Assembly: GCA_937125455.1 (NCBI GenBank)
Contig: CAKZLK010000030.1
Location: 40,541 to 104,540 of the forward strand
Length of the DNA stretch: 64,000 bases
From: an uncultured Aequorivita sp.
Lineage (GTDB): Bacteria > Bacteroidota > Bacteroidia > Flavobacteriales > Flavobacteriaceae
Direction of reading: 5' to 3'
In this document: positions 19,826-27,240 of the stretch, piece by piece
Position numbering within the stretch: the first letter of the stretch is position 1
Layout: each line of letters begins with the position of its first letter
Made by a program: the position numbers and the translations under genes
The notes under the pieces: generated by a model
Database searches by the model: none
What the model was told of the DNA's origin: nothing
What the model saw: the letters and a program-made list of their open reading frames with translations, nothing else

Positions 19826-20179
19826 ATGCTCTCCACTTTTACACTTGCGGATAATATAATAGGATTTATTGTTGATGGACCTTATGATGAATTCGCTGTT
19901 GAAAAAATACAGTATGAAGTAAATGAAAAGCTGGAGATTTATGATAAGGTAAACCTTTATTTAGAAGACACTTCGAATGCTGAAATTTCGTTTAAGGCAA
20001 TTTTAAAAAACCTTCCTTTTAAACTTAAGACCGGAAACCGTTTTGAGAAAGTGGCAGTGGTTACAGATCGAAAATGGTTACAGGTTTTCAGCAACTTCGA
20101 GAAATTGTTTTTCAATGCGGAAATCCGTACTTTTTCTGGACAGGACAGGCTTAAAGCGATACAATGGATAAGTCATTGA
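19826..20179 (+). CDS. SpoIIAA/STAS-like protein
   Basis: The 117-residue protein is read from the ATG at 19826, where the sequence becomes family-like (LADNIIGFIVDGPYDEF). The pattern of alternating strands and helices, with VAVVTDRKWLQVFSN near the middle, fits the SpoIIAA-like (DUF3478) family that binds lipids or nucleotides. An upstream in-frame extension overlaps the previous gene and looks non-coding. Function is unknown. Confidence 0.75.
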   Translation: MLSTFTLADNIIGFIVDGPYDEFAVEKIQYEVNEKLEIYDKVNLYLEDTSNAEISFKAILKNLPFKLKTGNRFEKVAVVTDRKWLQVFSNFEKLFFNAEIRTFSGQDRLKAIQWISH

Positions 20180-20184
20180 ATTTT

Positions 20185-21750
20185 TTAGCCTTTTTTGTTA
20201 TTACCCAACATCGCTTTCATTAAGGCGTTTTTTACACTAAGCCATAAGAAATTAAAAACTGATTTTGTTTTGTCGCGAGTGGCTTTAGCTTGTGATTCTC
20301 TGTAATTATTATTGTCCTTCTTGCTGTTTTTCGAAATAAAAATATTAGCTACTGCGGAAAGAAACCTATTTTTTCTTTTTCCATCTTCTCTCAATACAAC
20401 AACCTTAAAATCGGTGTATTTTATTTTCATATCTATTCTTGAGGCTTCACTATTACCATCAATCGTAAAAAAAGTACTGTTCGTTGTTCCTTCTAAACGG
20501 ACTTTTAGATTCGGTTCCGTAAAACTGTTCATTCTGTCGGCAACCATGGAGCCTATTTTTGCTTCAAAAAGAAATTGATCACTAGTGTTTTGAACATCAA
20601 AACTCCAATTTGCTGAAATTGGGGTTTTGTCCATAAAAATGGCATCTATCTTTATTTCAGTTTTTGTAGGACTTGTATAGGTATTGCTAACGTTTGAAAT
20701 GGCAGCATTCAGATTCTTAAAATCTATGGAACCGCCCATATTTTCTTGTTTCTGTCTTTCTTCGTATTTTATTTTGGCATCGTCAATTTTCAAGGAATCT
20801 ACCGTTAGGTCAAATGGTAGTTCCCGAAGCATTTTACTATACAGGGGTTTTGTTTTTGGATCATCGGCTACTAACTTGTCACGATAGACTTCTAGTGCAG
20901 GTGCTTCTAAAGAGATTTTTTTACTCTTTGCAAAAAAACGATTGTTCTCGAAACCAAAATCAAAATCAGCCACCAAGAGTGACTTCAAGGTAAGGGCGTA
21001 ATAATCCCGCTCTTTTTTTATAATTTGCGAAAGTTCCCTTTTGGAATATTTCGTCTTAAGCTTTAAGTTTTTAAAAAGGGCATTGTGCTTTTCTAATGAA
21101 AAGCTTTCAACGGTAAGGTTTTCATAGGGACTCACTTTTACAAAAACCGTATCACTTTGGGCTTTAAAATCGTTATATTCAAAAGGAATTTTGCGTATAA
21201 CAGTTTTATTGTCAACTTTTACCCCGTCTACCTTAACGGTTAGTCCTGATGTATAGATTTTTGTGGAATCTCCCCCTTTCTCATAGATAGCAAACTTGGT
21301 GTTTTTTATCTCAACATGATCCACAATAATTGGTTTGTAAATTTTTGCTACGGCTTGGCGAGTACTATCTTTGGAGGGCTTTAGGCGGTCTTGATAATAA
21401 ACTATTTTCGGATTTTCAAGTGAAATGGCTTCGGCATGAATTTTACCATTGAATATGTAGTCCCAATAACTTATGTCGGAAATTTTCAGCTTTTCAACAT
21501 TTATGAAAGTATGCTTAACATTGTCCTCCTTATTTTTAATGATTAGCGATGCATTTTTAACAATAAGTGAACCTCCTAATGATTCCACGGTAATATTATC
21601 ATAGGAGCGGACCATATTTTCAGGCAATCGTTCTTGGATGAAATTTTCAAGCTTACTTTTTAAAATACTGTTAATGGAAACAGTTCCTATGATAAACACA
21701 GCACCTAAGGCGAGTATTGCTAATGCTATTTTCTTAAAAAATTTGTTCAT
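20185..21750 (-). CDS. AsmA/DUF748-like membrane-anchored protein
   Basis: The 521-residue protein has one N-terminal membrane helix (about 7-29) and a long beta-rich periplasmic part with repeated segments of the type LKISDISYWDYIFNGKIHAE. This resembles AsmA-like/DUF748 proteins of the envelope, some of which help move lipids between membranes. The C-terminal 50 residues are basic. It stands alone, converging with the gene on its left, and lies 176 bases from the tRNA gene on its right. Confidence 0.65.
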   Translation of the reverse strand: MNKFFKKIALAILALGAVFIIGTVSINSILKSKLENFIQERLPENMVRSYDNITVESLGGSLIVKNASLIIKNKEDNVKHTFINVEKLKISDISYWDYIFNGKIHAEAISLENPKIVYYQDRLKPSKDSTRQAVAKIYKPIIVDHVEIKNTKFAIYEKGGDSTKIYTSGLTVKVDGVKVDNKTVIRKIPFEYNDFKAQSDTVFVKVSPYENLTVESFSLEKHNALFKNLKLKTKYSKRELSQIIKKERDYYALTLKSLLVADFDFGFENNRFFAKSKKISLEAPALEVYRDKLVADDPKTKPLYSKMLRELPFDLTVDSLKIDDAKIKYEERQKQENMGGSIDFKNLNAAISNVSNTYTSPTKTEIKIDAIFMDKTPISANWSFDVQNTSDQFLFEAKIGSMVADRMNSFTEPNLKVRLEGTTNSTFFTIDGNSEASRIDMKIKYTDFKVVVLREDGKRKNRFLSAVANIFISKNSKKDNNNYRESQAKATRDKTKSVFNFLWLSVKNALMKAMLGNNKKG

Positions 21751-21825
21751 GATTTAAAGATAGCGAAAGATAGCAAAGCAAAAACTACTATGTTTAACAC
21801 TTTGCAAAAAATTATGTTTTCTAGC

Positions 21826-21855
21826 TTGTAGGGTTCAAAATCCTTTGTATCTTTG
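21826..21855 (+). promoter_or_regulatory. Promoter of the tRNA-fMet gene
   Basis: TTG at 21826-21828 and TATCTTTG at 21848-21855 have the spacing of 19 bases expected for Bacteroidota -33 and -7 elements. The tRNA starts about 70 bases downstream of the -7 element. Confidence 0.6.
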
Positions 21856-21926
21856 CAATCCAATATTTCTGTCGGCATTATGAACCGAAAGTTAAAAGCT
21901 AAAGATGAATTATTGAAAATCCATAT

Positions 21927-22002
<76 letters not shown>

Positions 22003-22012
22003 GCAAAGACAG

Positions 22013-22041
22013 GGCTTCACAGAAATGTGAAGCCTTTTTTT
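22013..22041 (+). terminator. Terminator behind tRNA-fMet, supplied by the ICE
   Basis: GGCTTCAC and GTGAAGCC form an 8-base-pair stem with a 6-base loop, followed by seven T. It lies inside the ICE, 11 bases beyond attL, so it now ends the tRNA transcript. A different chromosomal-looking terminator lies beyond attR. Confidence 0.85.
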
Positions 22042-22049
22042 ATAGACTG

Positions 22050-22073
22050 GGTACAACATAGGTACAACATTTT
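22050..22073 (+). repeat. Left copy of 24-bp subterminal ICE repeat
   Basis: The unit GGTACAACAT occurs twice in a row here (11-base period) followed by TTT, and the whole 24 bases recur exactly at 58684-58707 in the same orientation. These are probable arm-type integrase or excisionase binding sites. They lie 48 bases from attL. Confidence 0.7.
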
Positions 22074-22148
22074 AAATTTTTTCTTCAAGAATTTTAATTT
22101 GAAGAGAATTGATGTCAATTGTACTTATATCTTATTTTGGTTATAGTT

Positions 22149-22829
22149 TCAGTTCGAAACTTGTTCTATATTGAGTTGAGGTTTGTATTTCCTAAAAAGT
22201 GCCAAATCAAATTTTAATTGTTGCAAGCCATACCCTTTCAAATCATAGATTTTCTTCCGGCAACATTTCTTGTATTTAGGCCCGCCACATAATGGACATT
22301 CTTTATTGGGGTGATATTTGATGCCATTAATGGCCGTTTCCAATAAGGAAACAATATTTTTTAAATCAGATAGTCCAAATTCTTCTTGGTAAAATTGTGC
22401 GATACCATCAAAGTGGTGCTTGTATTCCCCATTCGCATAACCCCCTGTGGATTCTTTATAATGATAATTGGCAAAAAAAGGATATATAACTTCTCTGTAA
22501 AACTCTTCAAAAACGATACCTCTCCCTTTTCTTTTCATTAGCTTATGCGGAATGTCCAAACAACATTCCCCTTTCTTGGAAATATGAAAGTCCCAATCTC
22601 TATTGATAATTTGAGTTTTCTCGATTACCATAGGAACGGTATATGGGTATTCAGCTTCGTTTATAAGAATTAGGATTTTAAAGTGCCCCCAGAGCTTATC
22701 ACTTTTGTCTAAGACACTTATTTTGCCTTCCAGAGCTAAATATCCGGTTTTAGGGCTTTCAACTTTCTCAAAGGCAAAATATTTGTCCAGAAAATTTTCA
22801 ATATCAGTACTGAGGCCTTTTTTACCCAT
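22149..22829 (-). CDS. E2-like (ubiquitin-conjugating fold) protein with SEC-C motif
   Basis: The protein has 226 residues from the ATG at 22829, which overlaps the cyclase stop codon by 8 bases (ATGGGTAA). An in-frame start at 22874 would lie deeper in the cyclase gene and is less likely. Residues 20-125 show E2 hallmarks: YPYTVP (61-66) and HISKKGECCLDI (82-93), which parallels the HPN...G-ICLDI active site of eukaryotic E2 enzymes, so C90 is the presumed catalytic cysteine. The C-terminus has a SEC-C zinc motif with C178, C181, C189 and C190. E2-like proteins are accessory enzymes in type II CBASS, and one downstream of a Pycsar cyclase is unusual. The fold is inferred from motifs only. 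Confidence 0.7.
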   Translation of the reverse strand: MGKKGLSTDIENFLDKYFAFEKVESPKTGYLALEGKISVLDKSDKLWGHFKILILINEAEYPYTVPMVIEKTQIINRDWDFHISKKGECCLDIPHKLMKRKGRGIVFEEFYREVIYPFFANYHYKESTGGYANGEYKHHFDGIAQFYQEEFGLSDLKNIVSLLETAINGIKYHPNKECPLCGGPKYKKCCRKKIYDLKGYGLQQLKFDLALFRKYKPQLNIEQVSN

Positions 22830-23808
22830 AGTTGAAGTAAGGTTTACTTTTAGAAGCGATTGGATACAAATCACGGCTATTCCTGTTGGGATCAGGAAAG
22901 GTGTTAATTGTCAATACCAAGACACCCATATCATTTTGAACAGCTAGGTTGTTATCTACCAAATAGCGTTCCCAATCAAAGTTGTATTGGTAATATTTTC
23001 TTCCATCCTCATAATCGTGTATTTCTTTGCTTCGTTGCTCAAAATACTTGTCCTTTCTAAGTTGTGTTGTCACATTGTGACCTACAACTATGCCACTGTT
23101 TTTTGCGTTACTTTGCATTTTAGGTGCAAGACTCGTATGAAGACTGCAAGTAGTAACTTCGCCTGATTCACCAATGCCGGAATAGAACCAATCCACTTGT
23201 TTGGAATGACCCAAATCCAATCCTGCTCTTGTATGTATGTCTTGAATACCATTATCTTCAAAAAACTCTTTAAGATCATTTTTCACGAAATAGGATATCA
23301 TAGAGAAGGACTTTAAGGCATCTTCTACGGCTTTTAGCTTTTCTTTCTTTTTTCCGCCGAAATATACCATTAAACCATCGCCCTGTATGCGATGCACGTA
23401 GCCACCGCATAGGTTTACTGCAAATATTGATGCTCGGATGATACTTTCTGTAATCAACCTTACAGTTGCTTTTGTGAAATTGTTGAAGAGTTTAGTGCTT
23501 TTCTTAACATCTATGAAGCCGGAAATTATCCAATGTTCTTCAACTAGGTCTGTACCCTTTAAGTGCGCAAAGTCTGGATGACTTCCCAACGGCTGATAAT
23601 CAAAAGTCTCGGGCACACCCATCCCTTTCGCAAATAATTTCATTTCGTGGGATAGCTCTCGACCTGGAAGTTCGTTTCTCAACGATTTAAGGTATTCACG
23701 GTTGCTTTCCAACAAAGGTTCGCTTAATCCGTAGATTTTGTTTGATTTTGTAGGGTCGTTCTCGACCGCTTTTTTAATTACGTTTTTGTAGTCTTCAAAT
23801 AAGTTCAT
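22822..23808 (-). CDS. pycC: Class III nucleotidyl cyclase, Pycsar type (PycC)
   Basis: The 328-residue protein has a catalytic domain at about residues 90-275. Both metal-binding aspartates are present, D100 in SGFIDVKKSTKLF and D144 in HRIQGDGLMVYFGG. The sequence resembles Pycsar cyclases, which make cCMP or cUMP upon phage infection, more than housekeeping adenylate cyclases. No membrane, HAMP or receptor domain is present. It begins directly after the effector stop codon with no gap and overlaps the E2-like gene. Which base is cyclised cannot be decided from motifs here. Confidence 0.82.
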   Translation of the reverse strand: MNLFEDYKNVIKKAVENDPTKSNKIYGLSEPLLESNREYLKSLRNELPGRELSHEMKLFAKGMGVPETFDYQPLGSHPDFAHLKGTDLVEEHWIISGFIDVKKSTKLFNNFTKATVRLITESIIRASIFAVNLCGGYVHRIQGDGLMVYFGGKKKEKLKAVEDALKSFSMISYFVKNDLKEFFEDNGIQDIHTRAGLDLGHSKQVDWFYSGIGESGEVTTCSLHTSLAPKMQSNAKNSGIVVGHNVTTQLRKDKYFEQRSKEIHDYEDGRKYYQYNFDWERYLVDNNLAVQNDMGVLVLTINTFPDPNRNSRDLYPIASKSKPYFNYG

Positions 23809-24303
23809 TTAAGAGGTTATTTTAATTAATATGCAGGTTAAGGGTGTCAATAGCATAAATTGTACGATTAATAGGCGACAAGCCCACTTTAGTTTTTTGA
23901 ATTTTGATTTCAAGCCTTGTGAAAGAACAAAAACTTGATTTCTCAAATCTTTTACATTCTCTTTTTTATCTTGCTTTTTTGAAAGCTCGAAAAATTCTTT
24001 TTTGTCTTTCTGAGCGATACTGGCGAAATAGTATAGCGATTCCACATCTGACTTAGGTGAGAAATAAGGCATACTTGCTAATGCCAGCAGTATGAGGCTG
24101 CCAACGCCAAATAGAATAATCGCTGCTAAAAATATTAAGAGCCATATTTCTTTATCAAAGAATTCCTGAATTTGGGTTAATAGCGTAATTGCACCACCTG
24201 TGATAAAGGTATTTATGGCAATATAAACTGCTGTTTTGTTGTTAACGCTATCGTAATAATGATCTAGGCGACTCACGGTATATTCCAATCTTTCTTTTTC
24301 CAT
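23809..24303 (-). CDS. pycTM: Pycsar membrane effector (PycTM-like)
   Basis: The 164-residue protein has membrane helices at about 27-46, 53-78 and 143-161, with a charged cytoplasmic segment between the second and third. The N-terminal ERLEYTVSRLDHYYDSVNNK followed by INTFITGGAI matches the Pycsar effector family (PF18967-like), whose members damage the inner membrane when they bind the cyclic mononucleotide. It is the first gene of the operon, and its stop abuts the cyclase start. The effector assignment is from family resemblance and context. Confidence 0.8.
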   Translation of the reverse strand: MEKERLEYTVSRLDHYYDSVNNKTAVYIAINTFITGGAITLLTQIQEFFDKEIWLLIFLAAIILFGVGSLILLALASMPYFSPKSDVESLYYFASIAQKDKKEFFELSKKQDKKENVKDLRNQVFVLSQGLKSKFKKLKWACRLLIVQFMLLTPLTCILIKITS

Positions 24304-24319
24304 AGAGAGTTAAATTATT

Positions 24320-24351
24320 AACTAGGCTGAATCCTAAGAACCAGCCTAGTT
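24320..24351 (-). promoter_or_regulatory. Stem-loop in the leader of the Pycsar operon
   Basis: AACTAGGCTG and CAGCCTAGTT form a perfect 10-base-pair stem with a 12-base loop, starting 2 bases after the stop of a small upstream gene and ending 16 bases before the effector ATG. No T run follows on the minus strand, so it is either a weak terminator or attenuator or an RNA-stabilising or ribosome-hiding structure. Confidence 0.55.
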
Positions 24352-24353
24352 GA

Positions 24354-24506
24354 TTACTTAATAGTCTTTGCAATGGCTGAAACAGCCGCAACAAAAGTTA
24401 CCACAGTAAGAATTGTAGAAATAACTTTAGCGTTATTTCCTTTTAAATGTAAACAGGTGTCTTTTTCACAAAGACTCAACCTGTCATTTTGAAATGAATA
24501 ATTCAT
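24354..24506 (-). CDS. Small single-helix membrane protein, 50 residues
   Basis: An ATG at 24506 opens a 50-codon frame. The first half is polar with two cysteines (LCEKDTCLH), and residues about 28-46 form one hydrophobic helix (VISTILTVVTFVAAVSAIA) followed by KTIK. It lies immediately upstream of the Pycsar effector gene on the same strand, separated by the stem-loop. It may be a real small membrane protein of the locus. No homologue is recognised. Confidence 0.5.
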   Translation of the reverse strand: MNYSFQNDRLSLCEKDTCLHLKGNNAKVISTILTVVTFVAAVSAIAKTIK

Positions 24507-24558
24507 AGTCAAAATTTAAATTTGCCCAAGTTCACAGCATTTGGGTTTCGCTGAAGCG

Positions 24559-24735
24559 TTACTTACTTTTATCGGTAACACCCTTAAATTTTCCGCCGCT
24601 GGTTTTTACATCCATAAATTTTCCTGAGTCGGAATCTCTTTTAACGTAAAGCCCAGTTTTGGGATTAAATACTTGGGAACGGTTTTTAACTGCCCCTTTT
24701 CTAGCATTGTCACCATACGGTTTGTTCTTTGCCAT
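24559..24735 (-). CDS. Small basic conserved protein
   Basis: The protein has 58 residues from the ATG at 24735 (MAKNKPYGDNARKGAVKNRS). An in-frame start 15 codons earlier is less likely. The sequence (FNPKTGLYVKRDSDSGKFMDV) belongs to a small basic family that I have met in mobile elements of many bacteria and that has no assigned function. It lies on the same strand as, and between, the XRE/PIN pair and the Pycsar operon. Confidence 0.7.
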   Translation of the reverse strand: MAKNKPYGDNARKGAVKNRSQVFNPKTGLYVKRDSDSGKFMDVKTSGGKFKGVTDKSK

Positions 24736-24924
24736 AACAGGTTTATTTTGAGTAATTAAACAAATATTTCTTGCCACCATTATGGTAGCGGATTATTACT
24801 CTAATTGAAAAGGGAAGATTATGTGTGAGGGACTTGTAAATACCGAAATAAACGGTATATTTGTTTCGCCAAAAACAAAGTCTTTACAGATAATATTCCA
24901 ATCTTATCTTAAAGTAAATAATAG

Positions 24925-24952
24925 AGCTGATATCTAGATGTCAGCTTTTTTT
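24925..24952 (+). terminator. Stem-loop with T run
   Basis: AGCTGA and TCAGCT form a short stem with a 10-base loop, followed by seven T on the plus strand. It abuts the stop codon of the minus-strand gene that follows. No plus-strand gene ends here, so its role is uncertain; the reverse orientation lacks a T run. Confidence 0.35.
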
Positions 24953-25364
24953 ATAGTGCTTTTATAAATTCCATATACTTTTTTTCTTTAACAATACTAC
25001 TCAATATTTCATCGACTGATAAGGCATTGACTCCATTAGTTGAGGCGCATTCCTTTATCACATCGTTTCTTTCCACAAGGCATCCATTTATTGTTTTGCA
25101 ATAATAAATAGCTGCAAAATCCATAATGTGCAACCCGTTGAACTTTATACTTTCCTTACAAGAGAACTTAAAAAAATCGCCTTCCAGCGAGTATGTTTTT
25201 ATTTTACCTTCTTCTACCAAGCGTTTCAGACGATTTTGTTCTACATAATCATAACAAGGTGATTCAAGTGCCATTTCAGTTACATAAAAACAATCTGTTG
25301 AATTGTCCAATATCCTTAGACTATCCAAGAGAAGCAATAATTCTATGTCACTGAATATATACAT
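24951..25364 (-). CDS. PIN-like partner of XRE-ImmA protein
   Basis: The 137-residue soluble protein starts with a hydrophobic strand-helix (YIFSDIELLLLLDSLRIL). It ends with the pattern DFAAIYYCKTINGCLVERNDVIKECASTNGV (given in part), which parallels the third and fourth conserved regions of PIN-like proteins. The first PIN aspartate is weak. It starts directly after the XRE-ImmA stop codon. Pairs of COG2856-type metallopeptidase regulators with PIN-like proteins are known toxin-antitoxin arrangements, so it is probably the effector or toxin half. The assignment is an inference. Confidence 0.55.
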   Translation of the reverse strand: MYIFSDIELLLLLDSLRILDNSTDCFYVTEMALESPCYDYVEQNRLKRLVEEGKIKTYSLEGDFFKFSCKESIKFNGLHIMDFAAIYYCKTINGCLVERNDVIKECASTNGVNALSVDEILSSIVKEKKYMEFIKAL

Positions 25365-26468
25365 CTAGTTTCTCATAAAGTTTTTACCACCAAACCTAGC
25401 TTTAATATCTTTTACTGTCATATTTGATAGTTCCGCCGCCCTTGTATGGGAAAGTAAAGATTTACCTTCCCTATTATCGATATTCAATCCTTTTGCCAAT
25501 AGGCTGAAAAATCGTTTTGGTTTTTCTACACCGCGATACTCGCCAAAAGAGGTTTCATTTTCTCGCCATTGGTCATAGTTCTCTTTCCAAGAGTGATAAG
25601 TGTCCCAATTGATAATGCCGAGAGTTAGGGCGCGCATTATAATAGCCCAAATGGATATGCCATAGGCAGATTTAATGCTCTTTAGTTCTTCTAGTGTGAT
25701 ACCGTTTCTTTGATTATTGAAGTGGTCAAACAGGACATCTTCAAAAAGCAACATTGCACCTGCAAAGTGATTGCAAAAACGTTCAATCTTATTGTGGTCG
25801 TCAATGTCAAAGTCAAGTATCAGGTGGGCCAACTCGTGCAAAGTTGTAAAGCGCCTTCGTGCAATGTCTGGATTTACAGCGTTGAGTACGATAATTGGTA
25901 CTTCTCCAGCCCAACCAGAAAAAGCAACAAAGCTATTAGGTTTTTCTACCTCAAATATTTTGATACCCTTGTTTTCCAATAGGTGGATAACATCGTATAT
26001 AGGGTTTTTTCCAAGTTTCCATTTTTTGCGAATAACCTTGACTGCATCTTCAATATCATCACCATTGGTTATCACAATATCTTCAACTGGATTTTTGAAC
26101 TTGATTTTATCGTCCATTATGTTTTCAAGCTCAATGATGTTGAAGAAATCATTTGAAATGGTTTCTATGATTTCATTTTCAAAAATTTTGTGTGAGTCTT
26201 GCTTTTCCCTATATTCAATATTAGTCATCGAGAATGCAGACTTGTTGGTCGGATTGTATTCTAAGTTTGTGCTTTCAGTATTTATTATATCGAATGGTTT
26301 CAAATTTAAAACTTTAGAAAAGCGTATTAAATGATTGGTTTTCATTTCTCGTTTTCCTTCTTCAAACTTTTGGATATATGAAACTGAAAATCCTGTGTAA
26401 TCAGCAAATTCTTGCTGGGATAGCCCTGCATCTTGCCTTAACTGTTTTATTCTTTTTCCAAGTTCCAT
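25365..26468 (-). CDS. XRE-family regulator with ImmA/IrrE metallopeptidase domain
   Basis: The 367-residue protein has an N-terminal helix-turn-helix of the XRE type (LSQQEFADYTGFSVSYIQKFEEG, residues 17-39, given as a motif). An ImmA/IrrE (COG2856) domain follows with the zinc motif HELAH at 211-215. A long C-terminal part contains IIMRALTLGIINWDTYHSW. Such proteins repress a promoter and may relieve repression by proteolysis. It reads away from the AbiE genes, sharing a 163-base intergenic region with palindromes, and is coupled to the PIN-like gene. Confidence 0.88.
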   Translation of the reverse strand: MELGKRIKQLRQDAGLSQQEFADYTGFSVSYIQKFEEGKREMKTNHLIRFSKVLNLKPFDIINTESTNLEYNPTNKSAFSMTNIEYREKQDSHKIFENEIIETISNDFFNIIELENIMDDKIKFKNPVEDIVITNGDDIEDAVKVIRKKWKLGKNPIYDVIHLLENKGIKIFEVEKPNSFVAFSGWAGEVPIIVLNAVNPDIARRRFTTLHELAHLILDFDIDDHNKIERFCNHFAGAMLLFEDVLFDHFNNQRNGITLEELKSIKSAYGISIWAIIMRALTLGIINWDTYHSWKENYDQWRENETSFGEYRGVEKPKRFFSLLAKGLNIDNREGKSLLSHTRAAELSNMTVKDIKARFGGKNFMRN

Positions 26469-26520
26469 TTTTTAAACGTGTTAGTTCAACATTTTTACAA
26501 AAATACGAAAAATTTATTAC

Positions 26521-26556
26521 ACACACAAAAATGTAAAATTTTATTTAATTGTGTGT
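26521..26556. promoter_or_regulatory. Inverted repeat, probable operator of the XRE gene
   Basis: ACACACAA at 26521-26528 is the exact reverse complement of TTGTGTGT at 26549-26556, with 20 bases between. It lies 53 bases upstream of the XRE-ImmA start in the divergent promoter region, as expected for an autoregulatory operator. Confidence 0.5.
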
Positions 26557-26592
26557 TTTTTGAAGAATTTTGTTGGTTTTTTCATTTTAAAA

Positions 26593-26621
26593 TGTCCCAA
26601 AAAAAGTATATTTTTGGGACA
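26593..26621. promoter_or_regulatory. 29-bp palindrome upstream of abiEi, probable autoregulatory operator
   Basis: Perfect 11-base arms TGTCCCAAAAA and TTTTTGGGACA flank a 7-base spacer and end 10 bases before the chosen GTG start. AbiEi proteins are known to bind inverted repeats in their own promoter and repress it cooperatively. The palindrome also argues against an upstream translation start that would run through it. Confidence 0.7.
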
Positions 26622-26631
26622 AATTAAAACA

Positions 26632-27240
26632 GTGAAGTCTGTAAAAGAAAAAATAAAGAGCGATATCCAACTTGGAAATAAAGGTAAGATAGTGTTGCCA
26701 TCAGACTTTGAAATAAAGTATGGGGTAGAAAACACGAAAAAATCCTTATTGCGCCTTACCAATGAAGGGTTTTTAGAACGTTTAGCACGTGGTATTTATC
26801 TATACCCTGAAAGAGATGAGTTATTGGGTGTACTGTATCCGGATATCGAAACTATCGCAGAAGAAATTGCACTGCGTGATAACGCTCGCATTATTCCGAC
26901 TGGACTACAAGCTTTGAATTTACTAGGTCTTTCAACACAAGTTCCATTGAATGTGGTTTTTTTAACCGATGGTTCGCCTCGCACCATTAAAATTGGTAAG
27001 AGAAAAATAAAATTCAAAAAAGCCAGCCCAAAAAATTTAGCTGCCAAGGGTAGGTTGAGCGGTCTTGCAATACAGGCATTAAAAGAGATTGGAAAAGAAA
27101 AAGTAACCAAAGAAGAAATTGCCAAAATTAAAGAACAACTTAAAAAGGAAGAACCGGAATTGTTATATCACGATATGAAGCTTGCTCCATCTTGGATTGC
27201 AAACATTTTTGGTGATTTACTGATGTATTATTATGAGTGA
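26632..27240 (+). CDS. abiEi: AbiEi-type antitoxin (type IV toxin-antitoxin)
   Basis: The protein has 202 residues from a GTG at 26632 (KSVKEKIKSDIQLGNKGKIV). An ATG at 26551 is in frame but would put the palindrome in the coding part and add a hydrophobic stretch foreign to the family. The N-terminal winged-helix part with LLRLTNEGFLERLARGIYLYP is typical of AbiEi/DUF6088 antitoxins, which repress the operon and block the AbiEii nucleotidyltransferase toxin. It overlaps the toxin start by 8 bases (ATGAGTGA). Confidence 0.88.
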   Translation: MKSVKEKIKSDIQLGNKGKIVLPSDFEIKYGVENTKKSLLRLTNEGFLERLARGIYLYPERDELLGVLYPDIETIAEEIALRDNARIIPTGLQALNLLGLSTQVPLNVVFLTDGSPRTIKIGKRKIKFKKASPKNLAAKGRLSGLAIQALKEIGKEKVTKEEIAKIKEQLKKEEPELLYHDMKLAPSWIANIFGDLLMYYYE

